Of a stretch of DNA of 64,000 nucleotides, positions 54,544 to 64,000 are shown in pieces. The translations under genes were made by a program, and so were the position numbers. The DNA comes from Clitopilus passeckerianus (taxonomy: Eukaryota > Basidiomycota > Agaricomycetes > Agaricales > Entolomataceae), in assembly GCA_944990035.1 (NCBI GenBank), contig CALYLX010000160.1, forward strand, positions 372,001-436,000, written 5' to 3'. Positions within the stretch are counted from its first letter, which is position 1. Each line of letters opens with the position of its first letter. The notes under the pieces were generated by a model. The model ran no database searches. It was not told where the DNA came from and saw only the letters and a program-made list of their open reading frames with translations.

Positions 54544-55991
54544 CATCAGCAAAACAGCAGGTGCCTTGATAACACTTGGACATAACTTGAGGAACCTTGA
54601 AATCATCTCAAGTTGTTTTCAAGTAGTAATTGCCTCAAGTAGCTCAAGCTAGGTTCCAATCTTGAAACTTTACTTGAGAAACTTTTCTCAAGAGGGCTCT
54701 CAAGTAAGATCAAGATTCTGTCAAGAAGAGCTCTCAAGAGGTAGTCAAGTAATCTCAAACAAGCTCTCAATTAGGCTCAAATTCATATAGTTTTTGAAAT
54801 AGCTTAATATTAGATGAAAAACTAGTCTAAAACAGAGCTACAGAGTAAAAGAAAAATGAAATGCACTTGACCCCTCCATAGCAGGTGCTGTGGCTGTGCA
54901 AAAAGCGGCACATGCCAGTAGCACCCATCCAAACCATCCAAACCATCCAAACCACCCCCTCTCCAATGCCCTCCCTTCTCCCTAGCCAGGTGTAGATGGT
55001 GATAATGTTGGTAATGGAAGTGAATGAGTTGGGTGGAATGAGTTGAAGTGGGTGATGAGCTGGCAGCTGTGGTCTGGGAAAATGCACCTGCTAGACCTAT
55101 GAAAACTAGTCTAGAGCCCATAGTTAGTGGTAAAGACAACCCAAAATGTTAAAAAAGCGCACCTAAAGGGTTTTCCACCTACACTGGGTCTCCCTGAGGC
55201 TACCAAGCCTCCCTCCCCCTTCTAGCCCTTCCTCAACTGTCCAGAAGCTTCATATTGCTATTTTCGATGAGAGAGGAAGGATACATGTTGGACTTGGTAG
55301 TGGAGAAGAAGAGAAAAGGTGATGTGCTGGCAGAATGTGACGCATGTCAACCTGTGTGATGGAACTTTCCCACGCTTGATAGATAAGAGATCGAAAGCCA
55401 TTTATTAAAGATCCAGTGGGTTTATTAAAAATCGGACTTCAGATTTAGATTTCTGAGGTAGGAAAACAGTACCAGAGTAGATAAAATAAGAAGTTAATAT
55501 ATATTTTTGTAGTGCAGCCCACCAATGCCTGTCAGATCGAAAAGACTTAGCCACTTTTTCAACAAAATTCAGCCATTATTTTTATATACCCTAAACAGGT
55601 TTAAATCATAGTTTTTGGTGTTAGAAAAGTGAAAAGTACACTTTATATACTGCCTAAAGCCCTCGAGCTCAATAGTTTAGTATAGCTTGGTTGTACTTGA
55701 TCAGCTACTTGAAACCTACTTGAAAGGGTAGCTTTGTTTTGAAAAACCCAGAACAAACTTGATGGTAATAGAATAGGATATTTATAGCTTTAGAATAGAT
55801 TTTATATTTTGTTGGTCAAGACATATTTCAAATTGCATACAAGTTGTGCTCAAGTTAGGTTCAAGTAGCATGCCCAGCACTGTATCTTGGAATAGTACTT
55901 GAGACCTTTGATGTACGTGAAAAAAATTTCAAGCTGGTTTCAAGTCACCTCTTTTTCAAGTTGCCTCAAGCGCTTTGCCGTTTTGCTGATG
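54544..55991 (-). repeat. CTTGA inverted-repeat element, complete copy (1,448 bp)
   Basis: Inverted, near-identical copy of 42034-43484, with ends CATCAGCAAAACAGCA and GTTTTGCTGATG. It sits in the non-coding spacer of the Gypsy element between the antisense gene and the integrase end. No target duplication is evident. Confidence 0.88.
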
Positions 55992-56341
55992 CTAGTGTTT
56001 GATGAAATGAGTTTTGTAGTGTCCGATAGGGAGAGGGAACCGAAGAGGCGGAATGTCCGTTGAGCAATTATGAGAGAAGGAATGGCTTGAACATAACAAA
56101 GTGGACATAGAAGGAATGAGGGAAGAGGTATATGTTCGATGAAGGTAAAGAGATGAGGTGAAGGGTCGAAGTAGGAAAGAGTCGAAGATACAAAGGAGGG
56201 ATGTCCGAGAATAGAAGCGAAGTGAAGGTCATAGTAACGGCGAAGGTGAATTGAAGGAAGAGGAAAGAGGGATGCAATCGGGGATGGTGATACAGATAAA
56301 GGGGTATTTAGTAGAATAGGACGAGTAGTGGTAGGGTATAG
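55992..56341. other. Gypsy spacer between integrase end and CTTGA insertion
   Basis: Purine-rich on the plus strand, with scattered TCGAAG and GTCCG motifs. No coding signal. Together with 54459-54543 it forms the untranslated spacer downstream of pol. Confidence 0.6.
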
Positions 56342-59300
56342 TTACTCGTCAAGTTCGTCTGGAAGAAGCATGTCTTCGGCAGGAACTTCGAGGTCTTCAT
56401 CGTCTGACTGCTCTCGTTGTCGAAGTTCCTCTGTAGTGATGTCAATGAGGTCTTCTAGAGGCGGTAATGGGATAGATTGTCGAGGGTAGTAGGGGACAAG
56501 TTGGAATGCTGCAACAGGGCGAGCGAGGACGGTGCCATCAAGCTCAGCGACAATGTAGGCACCTCCACGGTTGCGAGAGATGACGATGTATGGACCAATG
56601 TAGCGCGGGCGCATCTTGCGGTTCAGTGACTTGTCGTACCGAGTGTTGCGCATGAGGACGAGGTCACCTAAGGTGAAGTTGTAATCCTTGATCGAAGCTG
56701 CGTTCTTCTCAGAGAAGCGATGCATGTGCTGAAGTCGAGCTTGATAGATTCACTCACGGAGCTCTTCAAGATCAGTGGCGCGCTTGAGAAATTCAACACC
56801 ACGGCGGGCTATGAGGTCGTCCGTGGTGAGGTGAGACTCGGGTGGAGGGAGGAGGTATGTTGCTTCGTCGATATCGAAGGGAAGGATGGGGTGAACACCT
56901 GTTGCTGCGAAGTAGGGGCTCTGTCCTAGAGTTCGAGTGGTTGTCGCACGGATGGACCACAGAGCAGCGTAGAAGCTCTGGGACCACTTGGAGACGCCAC
57001 CATTGGCGATCTTGTAAAGGACATTGCGGAGTTCGTAGTGTCGTCGTTCTACGACACCGTTCGCACGAGAGTTGTAGCTGGAAATGCGAACATGGCAAAT
57101 TTTGTACTTCGAGGCGAGGATATCGAGGGCAGCGATGTAAGGAGTACCATTGTCGGTGATGAGCTCGTAGAGGCCACCCCAACGACATATGAGGTCCTGG
57201 AAAATGAAGTCTGCAATGAGGTTAGCCTTTTCAGCGCGAAGCATTTTGCCCTCAGGGTACGCCGTTAGCGAACATCGAGCATGTATCACATATTTGAACC
57301 CACCACTCTTCGGGAAGTGAACTGTGTCAATGTAGACACGCCCAAAGAGTGGTCCGGGTATTGCGACAATGGGAGGAATATTAATATGGCGATGATGACG
57401 GGTTTGACAGACGTGGCAAGAGCCTATAAACCATTTGACGTCGGCCGTGAGGTGTGGCCACCAAAAACATTCCAGAAGATGAAGACGAGTCGCATAGTTA
57501 CCATGATGCCCAATCTGGTCGTGGGCCTGAGCAAGGAGTTTGAGTCGACCATGAGGCGGTATGACGATCTTGTGCTTGCCATGAGCGTTCTTGCGCCAGA
57601 GCTTGTCTGCCTTGATGAAGAACGAGTAGACGTAGCGAAAGAAGCTCTTGAAGGTTGATTTGCTCATCCCAGGAGGGGGCTCAGTGTAGCGAAGTGCGTG
57701 GACGACGTTGTTGAGGCGAAGGTCAGCGAGGTTGGCTTTGTCAGATCTTGGTATAGTTGGGATTGAGGCGTCTTGTACTTGAGGAGTGAAGTCCATAGGG
57801 AAGTTGACGTTGTTGAGTTGTTGTTGATAGGCCGAAATTGAAGTTGTTACCGAATGATGCGAAGTAGGAAGGGTACGGTCCACTGAGCGAGGAAAGGCGA
57901 TTGTCGATGGGTTAGAGGAAAAGGTGAAGAGTGAGAGAGTTCGATGCGAGCCGTATGCGACAGGGGTAGGGTTGATGAGATGCATGAAGCCGTAGGCACG
58001 GTCAATCCAGTCTTCGAAGTCGTCCTCAGGCTCAGGAGGGTCATCTGGCTGCTTTGTGCGTCTTGAGAGACCGTCCGGGCCGTGCGTAATGCCTGGTACA
58101 TGAACGAGAGTGAAGTCGAAGAGGAGGATGCCAGCAATCCAGCGATTGATAGTTGCATTGGGCTGGATGTCGGGGTTGTTGAGCATGCCCTTGATGTACT
58201 TCGCGTCAACTTCGACAGTGAGGCTCGATACACCAATGATCCAGAGTCAAGTAGCGCGAAGGGCACGGAAGAGACCGTAGAGCTCGAGTTTTGGTTGGGA
58301 ATAGTTAGCCTCGCGGTCATTGAGAAGCATGGAGCTGAAGCGGCTGGGGTAGCGTTTCTTTGAGTCGGTAAGGGAAGCAGCTTGGGAGAGCACATATCCA
58401 ATGGCGATGTAGCTAGTGTCGACTGAGAGAAATACGGGAGATTTGGATTCGTAGTCGATACCGCGGATGGCTGGGGAAGTGATGATAGCTTCTTTGAGAC
58501 GATTTTGAGCTTCGAGTTCTTCAGGACCAAAACGAAATTCAACACCCTTGCGGGTTAAACGAGTAAGAGGTGCAGCAATCTTCGCAAAGTCCTTGATGAA
58601 GACGCGCATGAGACCTGCAGTCCCTAGGAAGGCGCGAACGTCGGTGAGGTTGATGCAGGGACCCCAGTTGGCGATCTTCTCGACTTTTGCGGTGTCAGCT
58701 TGTCGACCTTCGTAAGTGCAGAGGTGACCGACAATGAGGATGGAGGAAGCGCAGATGATAGCCTTGGGACCCGACCAAGTTTCACCAGTGTACTTCATGC
58801 GCTGCGCCATGCGACACATGTTCTGGAAGTGTTCCCATACGAAGCGACGAATGCCTGCATTCTCCGGTATTGTTTCGTAAGAACTGTCCGGGAGAATGTA
58901 GCGAGATTCCGGACCCATGGTGCCAGCATCATCGACGAAGGGCTTGGTGACCTTGGGGATCTCGTCTGCGAAGATGTAGGTGAGGTCGCCGTGGATGATG
59001 TTGACTGCATTGCTGTAGCCTTGAGGGACGACAGTGAGTCGCTTGGGTCCGAATGGCAAAGCGAAGGTTGTGAGATCACGAGAGGAAATGTCGAGGGTAC
59101 GTTCGTCGAAGCCAACAAAGAGGTCAAGGAGTCCGAAGCAAGCCTTGCCACCAAATGATTCGGCAAGTTGTTCAGTGAAGGGAGGGATGCCCGAGTCGCG
59201 GATGGTAACTTTGTTGAGGGGTTGGAGATCATGGACGACGCGGAGCTTGCCGTTCTTCTTCAAAACTGTGAACCAACGAGATCGATATGAGGAGTTCGAA

Positions 59301-60178
59301 TCTTCATATGTACCAGCGGCGATCTTGTCGCGGAAGATCTCAAGTATCTCCTTCTCAAGACCAGGGGGAATAAAAAAATTGCGATGTTGCCAGGGGATGT
59401 GCGGGATGACAGGGATCTCGACAGGAGGGAAGAAATCTTCGCGGAGTCGACCTTTTCACGATTCATTCCAGGCAAAGGCGTCGTTAAAGAGCATCATGAA
59501 GTGATGAAGAAGTCGACGTTCTTCTGGCCATAAGAAGTCTTTGGAATGGTTCTGGTTGACGATGTTGTATTCTTCGACGCCATAATGACCAGTAGGGACG
59601 AAGTCAGGGGGGATAGGATTTAGCTGAGGCATGTTTGCTAGAGGGTCGCCTGTGATGTTACGAATCTGTCGATAGTCTTCAGGCAGGGTACCTGGGACAG
59701 GCTTGACCTTCTGCGCTACGGGCTTGTATTTGCGCTTGGCAGCATACAGTTCGCGCTGGTCGCCTGCAGGTGCGAATACGGGGTCGGGAATAGGTGTCAG
59801 CGATGTATTGTTGTAAAGGTCGAGGGTTGAAGTAGTCGAGGTGATTGAGCGAGACGAGATTGCTTGAGAAACGATATTTGTCAAAGGCGAGGTCGATGTT
59901 GAAGTTGAAGTGGGGGTCGAAGTTGAAGCGAGAGGTGTTGACGGGAACGATGACGAGACAGTATAAGTGGAACGAGGTGTAGTATTAGATGTCGAGGATA
60001 TGGTGCCTAGGTAGTGAGAGGTAGGGTATATGGTGGGTATATGAGGTAAGGGAGTAGTGGATAGCAAACGAGAGGTAGAAGTGAATGACGACGAAGGGGA
60101 AATGTCCGTAGTATGCAAGCTTAAATCCACAACAGCTGGCGAATCTCCTTGAGTGCGACTCAAATCATCGATACCTAA
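56342..60178 (-). pseudogene. Gypsy pol: RT, RNase H, integrase, chromatin-distal tail
   Basis: One reading frame from about 60178 to 56342, interrupted only by TGA at 59458-59456, 58249-58247 and 56752-56750, each where arginine (CGA) is expected. Order: a low-complexity Ser/Thr linker, RT (WFTVLKKNGKLRVVHDLQPLN, FALPFGPKRL, catalytic FVDD near 58935), RNase H (FLSVDTSYIAIGYVLSQ), integrase zinc finger (HHGNY..H and CHVCQTRH near 57400-57550) and DDE core (YIDTVHF near 57325, ITDNGTPY near 57150, NGVVERRH near 57050). It closes with a C-terminal domain (LVLMRNTRYDKSLNRKMRPRYIGPY) typical of Gypsy integrases. It converts element RNA to DNA and inserts it; not functional as written. Confidence 0.9.
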
Positions 60179-62087
60179 AAATTCTTCTTGTTCGATATCT
60201 TGAATCGAGGTTCGCCGCGTGGATGAGTGGGTATAGCAGCTTGACGTGAGCGATTGTTGGGGTCAGAGATGGTGACGACTTGTTCTTCGTTGGAGAAGTT
60301 GCGAACCATGGACTCAGTGAGAACGTCAAATGGTCGGCCTAGGAGGATATCGTATGCGGGATCACGAATGACATGAACTTGAAGGTGAAGCTCAATGTCG
60401 CCGAACATGAAGGGAACATTTTCAAGGAGGCCAAGAGAGTCGTCAAGGGTGCCGTTTGCAGACTGCATCCGGATCCGGTACGTTGGGTCAAGGTTCTTGT
60501 GAAGGGTGAGCCATACAGCTTCAGACATGGCGACAATTTGACAACCTGAGTCAAGGATACACTCGATAGGTTGGGTGCCATTGACGATAGGCCAGAGAGA
60601 TCGAAGTGCGTGTGATTCCTTTGCAACCACAAGGTCATTGGGAAGCGATGATGCCTCATAGTGGAAGTGTGACATAGAGTTGGTGGAAACATACGCAGCT
60701 GCTCGAATCTTCTTGGTGGTGTTGGCTTCCTTCATAGCTTTCCGGACGTCAGGAGCGAGGGCAAGGACTTCTGCAGCCGTCATCTGAACAGGAGTCGAAA
60801 GGATGCGATTGAAGACCTTTGTAGCAGATACATTCTCTTCAATAGGGGATGCGAATCGGAACTCTGGACCTTCCTTTGCAGGCTTAGCAGCATTGGATGG
60901 AGCCTCCGCAGGTTTGGCCTGAGTGCTCGACGATTGCGAAGTATTTGAGGAATTTGAAGTAGGCGGAGTGGTTGCGACAGGTTGAGAGGGTTGAGAAGGT
61001 TGAGTGGTTTTTGTGGTAGGTGCGGTGGTCGGAGGAGTCGAAGTAGTGGGAGCTGGAGTTGTTGGAGGGTCTGGCTTCTTGTTTTTGCGTGAACGGGTGT
61101 TGGCCATAGCTAGGATCTGTCGAGCTTCCTCCAACTTTGCTTGGAAGTCTTCATCGTTCTCAAGGTCGTCAGCATCGTCATCGGCGATCTCCTGGATGGA
61201 GGCAGTAAGGACAGTAGCTGGAGGAGGAGAGACGACGACAGTGGTTGGGGAAATAGAGGATGAGATAGAAACCATCGACACTTGACGAATGGACGATAGC
61301 ATGGACGCCATGGCAGTGATTTGACGATCAATGCGCTGAGCCAGAGTCTCATTGCCGTTGCCGCGAGGTATCTGGGAGCCGTCAGGCATAGTGAACCTGC
61401 CAGAAGCATCGCGTTTGCACTTGTTCTCGTTAGCGTAACGAGTTACAACATCACAGGAGCGAGCGAAGTGACCAGCTTGGCCGCAGAAAGCGCAGTTGTT
61501 GTTTCGAGGTTGACCTCCAGAAGAGCTCGAAGGCGACGAAGAAGTTGCTGTCTTAATGAGAGCTGGGAGTTCGTCACGAAGTGCATTCTTGAGGATAGTG
61601 GCTATGTCCTCAATCTTGATGGTTGGAGATGACGTTGGGACCAGGGCCGGTTGAGCCGGTGCTGGAGGTGCGAAGTTCGACTGCGAAGGTACTTGAGGGT
61701 AGGCTGGCTGTGTACTTGTTGGTGGGTAGAGCTGAGGTGTAGGGGAGGAATAACTTGGAATGGCGGGAGTGAACGAAGTACCACCTGCGAGGACCCATGT
61801 CGCAGCAGCGAAGAGTTCAGCCAGAGTGAAGACATGCTGAGGACCAGCATCCGGATGCTTGATCATAAGTCTGACGCGAACCTTCTCAAGGAGAGCTCCA
61901 TTGAGACCATTGAGGAAATACCGCTGTTGATCGTAGTTGTTGAGAACAGGTGGGTCTCAACTTGCAAGGTGAGAGGCGAGGCGGTAGAACTCTCGATAGT
62001 AAGCAGCGAGGTCAGTTGCGTTGCTGATCCCTGTGTTGGCGTACTTCCCAACAAGGAGGTGAATGTCTTGTAACGTTATTCGCTCGG
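60175..62087 (-). pseudogene. Gypsy gag and protease, 5'-truncated
   Basis: From the truncation at 62087 the frame runs through a gag region (DAERITLQDIHLLVGKY, DPPVLNNYDQQRYFL), broken by a TGA at 61957-61959 where CGA is likely. It then has 563 open codons from 61866: a Pro/Ser-rich stretch, a CCHC knuckle CAFCGQAGHFARSC (near 61480), a Thr/Pro-rich linker, and a retropepsin-like protease with ILDSGCQIVAMS (near 60550) and ILLGRPFD. It ends at TAG 60175. Pol lies in the -1 frame across a T5 run (AATTTTTAG), so either a frameshift is used or one T was gained. Confidence 0.88.
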
Positions 62088-63600
62088 CATCAGAAAAATC
62101 AGAAAGTACTTGACCTCTCTTGACCCTTCTTGAACTGATTGGTCTTGAATTGGTCTTGGCAGACCTATGTTCAAGTTAGTCAAGCTGCAAAAAACTTCCC
62201 AGTAAGACCAAGTTCTTTTTATTTGACCAAGAATAAACATACTCTGCCAGACAGTATAGTACTGACCAAGATCAGGCATTATGCCAGACAAGTACCAAGT
62301 AGAAACTCAGATGCATAATAAGAATATCCCAGATCAATTGGAAAGGCCACTGAAAACAAGTCAAGACTGTTTCTGGGTCACTATTGTATTTTTCATATTT
62401 CATTAATCTTTAAAGTATTTAAAGGCAAACATGGGCAACAGTATAGAATTCCCAAGCAATTGTTGCTTTTTAGAATGCAAAGCATGTTGTACTCTTATTC
62501 AGATATATTAAGTTTATCACAAAGTCATTAATGTGTGTTCCACTAGTTGTACCATAAGATAGACCCAGGTTGGATCCAGAGCAGGCAAAACAGCAAACAA
62601 GATAGCAGATATTTGTTGTTCAAGCAGCAGTTAAAGCTAAGATAAGACAGAAAAGCATATTGGGAATTACCAGATACCAATCTAGAACAATTCTAAGAAG
62701 TGCTCTCAGGAGTCAGAATAGATTCAAGGCCAAGGTCAAACCAGTTTTCAAGAACAGGAAATTATTTCCAGACCTTCAAGTTGTTTAGTACATCAAATAT
62801 TGATCACTAGCAGTCAGAATAACATTACTTGCCTATAATAGGCCCAGGGTTAATGCAAATAGCTGGTCATAGTAGTTTTTAGCATGCCAGCCTCATGCTG
62901 CATATATCAAGCAATGTCAAGATGTTCAATGCTGTGCCCAGAAACATGTGAAGGCCTGCAAGTAAATATTTAATAGATGTGTCTCCTCCAGAATAGAGGA
63001 AGTGGGCTTCTAAGTAACCTGACAGCAAGGTGACAAGGGACAGGCAAGCACAAGCATGTCACTTCAGCAAGCTTTCCAGTAAGGATCAGAACACACAAGT
63101 CATCTAAAGACCCCCCAAGACCTCCCAAGAATATATTCAATACCAGTCCTTAAGACATATTAAGAATTGTCTCAAGTTCTTCAATCGAAATCAATACAGA
63201 CTAGATGTAACAAGTGGTTTCAAGACAAGTCAGGGCATTAGCCAGGACAATACTCAGGTGAGTATAAGTAGTTGAACATGTAGAAGTAACATACAAGAGG
63301 ACAACCAAGTTTTAAAAGTTAGAATCAAAAGCAGGTCAACTTTATACCAAGGGGCAACAAGTTATGTATACAGGACAGCAAATTCTGAAAGTCGGAGCCA
63401 AGGAGAAGTCAAGTAGAGGTCAAGTGGACTTTAAGGGAACTACAAGATATGCATACAACAGGACAAGAACACCTAATTCTAGAAGCTGCAATCAAGAATA
63501 TGTAAATCCTGGCAAAGCCCCTTCAGAGAGCACAAGTAATAGTATTCATAGTAGAAGTGAAATTAAGTCAAGGGCTAGCAGATGTCAAGTCAGCAAAGTG
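62088..63600. repeat. Second type of CTTGA-rich element, truncating Gypsy gag
   Basis: Begins CATCAGAAAAATCAGAAAG then TACTTGACC, clearly related to the CATCAGCAAAAC ends of the 1.45-kb element but different inside. CTTGA/TCAAG pentamers crowd both flanks (62108-62200 and about 63400-63600). The right end is not defined; it fades out at the Sec61-like sequence. No coding potential seen. Confidence 0.6.
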
Positions 63601-63622
63601 TAAAGAGAAGTAAGAAGCAGAG

Positions 63623-64000
63623 ACTTACAGCTGTAGATGATAGTAACTCCCATGAAGATACCAGTTCCACTTCTCATAGCACCCACAAGGTTGGGAGTAA
63701 TGGAGAGGTGACCGAGGATGTCACCAGCAGCCGCGAGGATGACACACTTATGTTCCCGGTATATAGATCCTTCACGATGACCAGCCATAACCTATAAAAC
63801 CTTGGTTTAGTATTTCATTTGACCAAATAATATAAACCGACGTACCATTTGTTGGTCCTTGAGTCAATGGCTACAGGCGGGCACCAGAGCCGGAATGTTC
63901 AGTTCAATCAAGGTCTTGGAGGAGAGAGCGAAGGCGGAGAGTACGAAGGTAATGTAGACGGCGGTGTGGATGGTGTTGAGGATGGCCTCCTTCATGGCGT
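63623..64000 (-). pseudogene. SEC61: Sec61-alpha (ER translocon channel) gene fragment, decayed
   Basis: Minus strand, reading in from the window edge: MKEAILNTIHTAVYITF, then LSAFALSSKTLIEL (the IHTAVYI..LSA.ALFSKTWIE segment of Sec61-alpha). A stretch with a frameshift and stop replaces VSGSGPRDVAKQ. Next is DQQM, a 54-nt intron (63792-63845; GTACGT, ATACTAAAC branch, TAG), then VMAGHREGSIYREHK and GAMRSGTGIFMGVTIIYS, and a GTAAGT donor (63628-63623). Sec61-alpha forms the protein-conducting pore of the ER. Lost residues (AFGG missing, W to L) and the frameshift mark it as a dead fragment. The downstream exon is replaced by the CTTGA-rich element. The rest of the gene lies beyond 64000. Confidence 0.8.

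Larger units (their letters stand above)
52050..62087 (-). mobile_element. Gypsy LTR retrotransposon with antisense accessory gene, 5'-truncated
   Basis: Read leftward: gag (truncated at 62087), protease, RT, RNase H, integrase, a spacer, an antisense spliced gene, polypurine tract and 3' LTR. It contains a 1.45-kb CTTGA-element insertion. The 5' LTR and the start of gag are missing, replaced by another repeat. LTR and coding regions share a TCGAAG-rich composition that sets this block apart from the LINE cluster. Confidence 0.85.

Noticed and set aside
63364..63797. Plus-strand frames at 63364-63603 and 63582-63797
   Set aside because: The first is CTTGA-rich repeat and the second is antisense to the Sec61-alpha exon.

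Overview
This is eukaryotic DNA, almost certainly from a filamentous fungus and most likely a basidiomycete. The signs are GT-AG introns of 45-54 nt with branch-like CTAAT, CTGAT or CTAAC motifs, Tad1/Jockey-group LINEs, an Agaricomycete-style Gypsy element, a Copia gag, a Tc1 transposon and a decayed Sec61-alpha fragment. I cannot name the species. Nearly all of the window is a graveyard of nested mobile elements. I find no rRNA, tRNA, CRISPR or intact host housekeeping gene.

Layout. 1-358 is the end of a CTTGA-rich inverted-repeat element. 359-7573 is AT-rich old sequence holding a 292-bp MITE-like inverted repeat and a pogo-like relic. 7574-45961 is a LINE cluster of at least 14 fragments on both strands and of two ORF1 families. 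Its core is a roughly 7.05-kb tandem repeat made of a plus-strand LINE (copies B, C and D) alternating with the 3' part of a minus-strand LINE. Copies B, C, D and E all lack the same ~2.57 kb (reverse transcriptase and most of RNase H) at the same junction. Copy D still has a poly(A) tail and a 14-bp target-site duplication. An intact RT plus RNase H block lies at 35970-38676. Copy F (40277-45961) is interrupted inside ORF1 by a 1.45-kb CTTGA element and inside ORF2 by an intact Tc1-like transposon (45962-47567). Beyond Tc1 lie a truncated Copia gag and LTR (minus strand, 47570-49363) and more LINE scraps (49384-52049).

52050-62087 is one minus-strand Gypsy element: 3' LTR, polypurine tract, an antisense five-exon gene (53092-54458), a CTTGA-element insertion, then integrase, RNase H, RT, protease and gag. 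Four CGA-to-TGA-type stops break its gag and pol. The antisense gene stays open through all five exons and encodes a 388-residue protein with a six-cysteine cluster. It is the most unusual thing in the window. A fourth CTTGA-type element truncates gag, and the right edge (63623-64000) is a Sec61-alpha pseudogene on the minus strand.

How the parts relate. The LINE ORF1 would supply an RNA-binding zinc-knuckle protein and ORF2 the endonuclease, RT and RNase H. Only scattered pieces remain open here, so RT-less copies such as D must have been moved by enzymes supplied from elsewhere. Direct-repeat LINEs have recombined: copy C is a B/D hybrid. Long homopolymer-contraction runs between about 22.4 and 28.2 kb suggest that part of the apparent decay there is assembly error.
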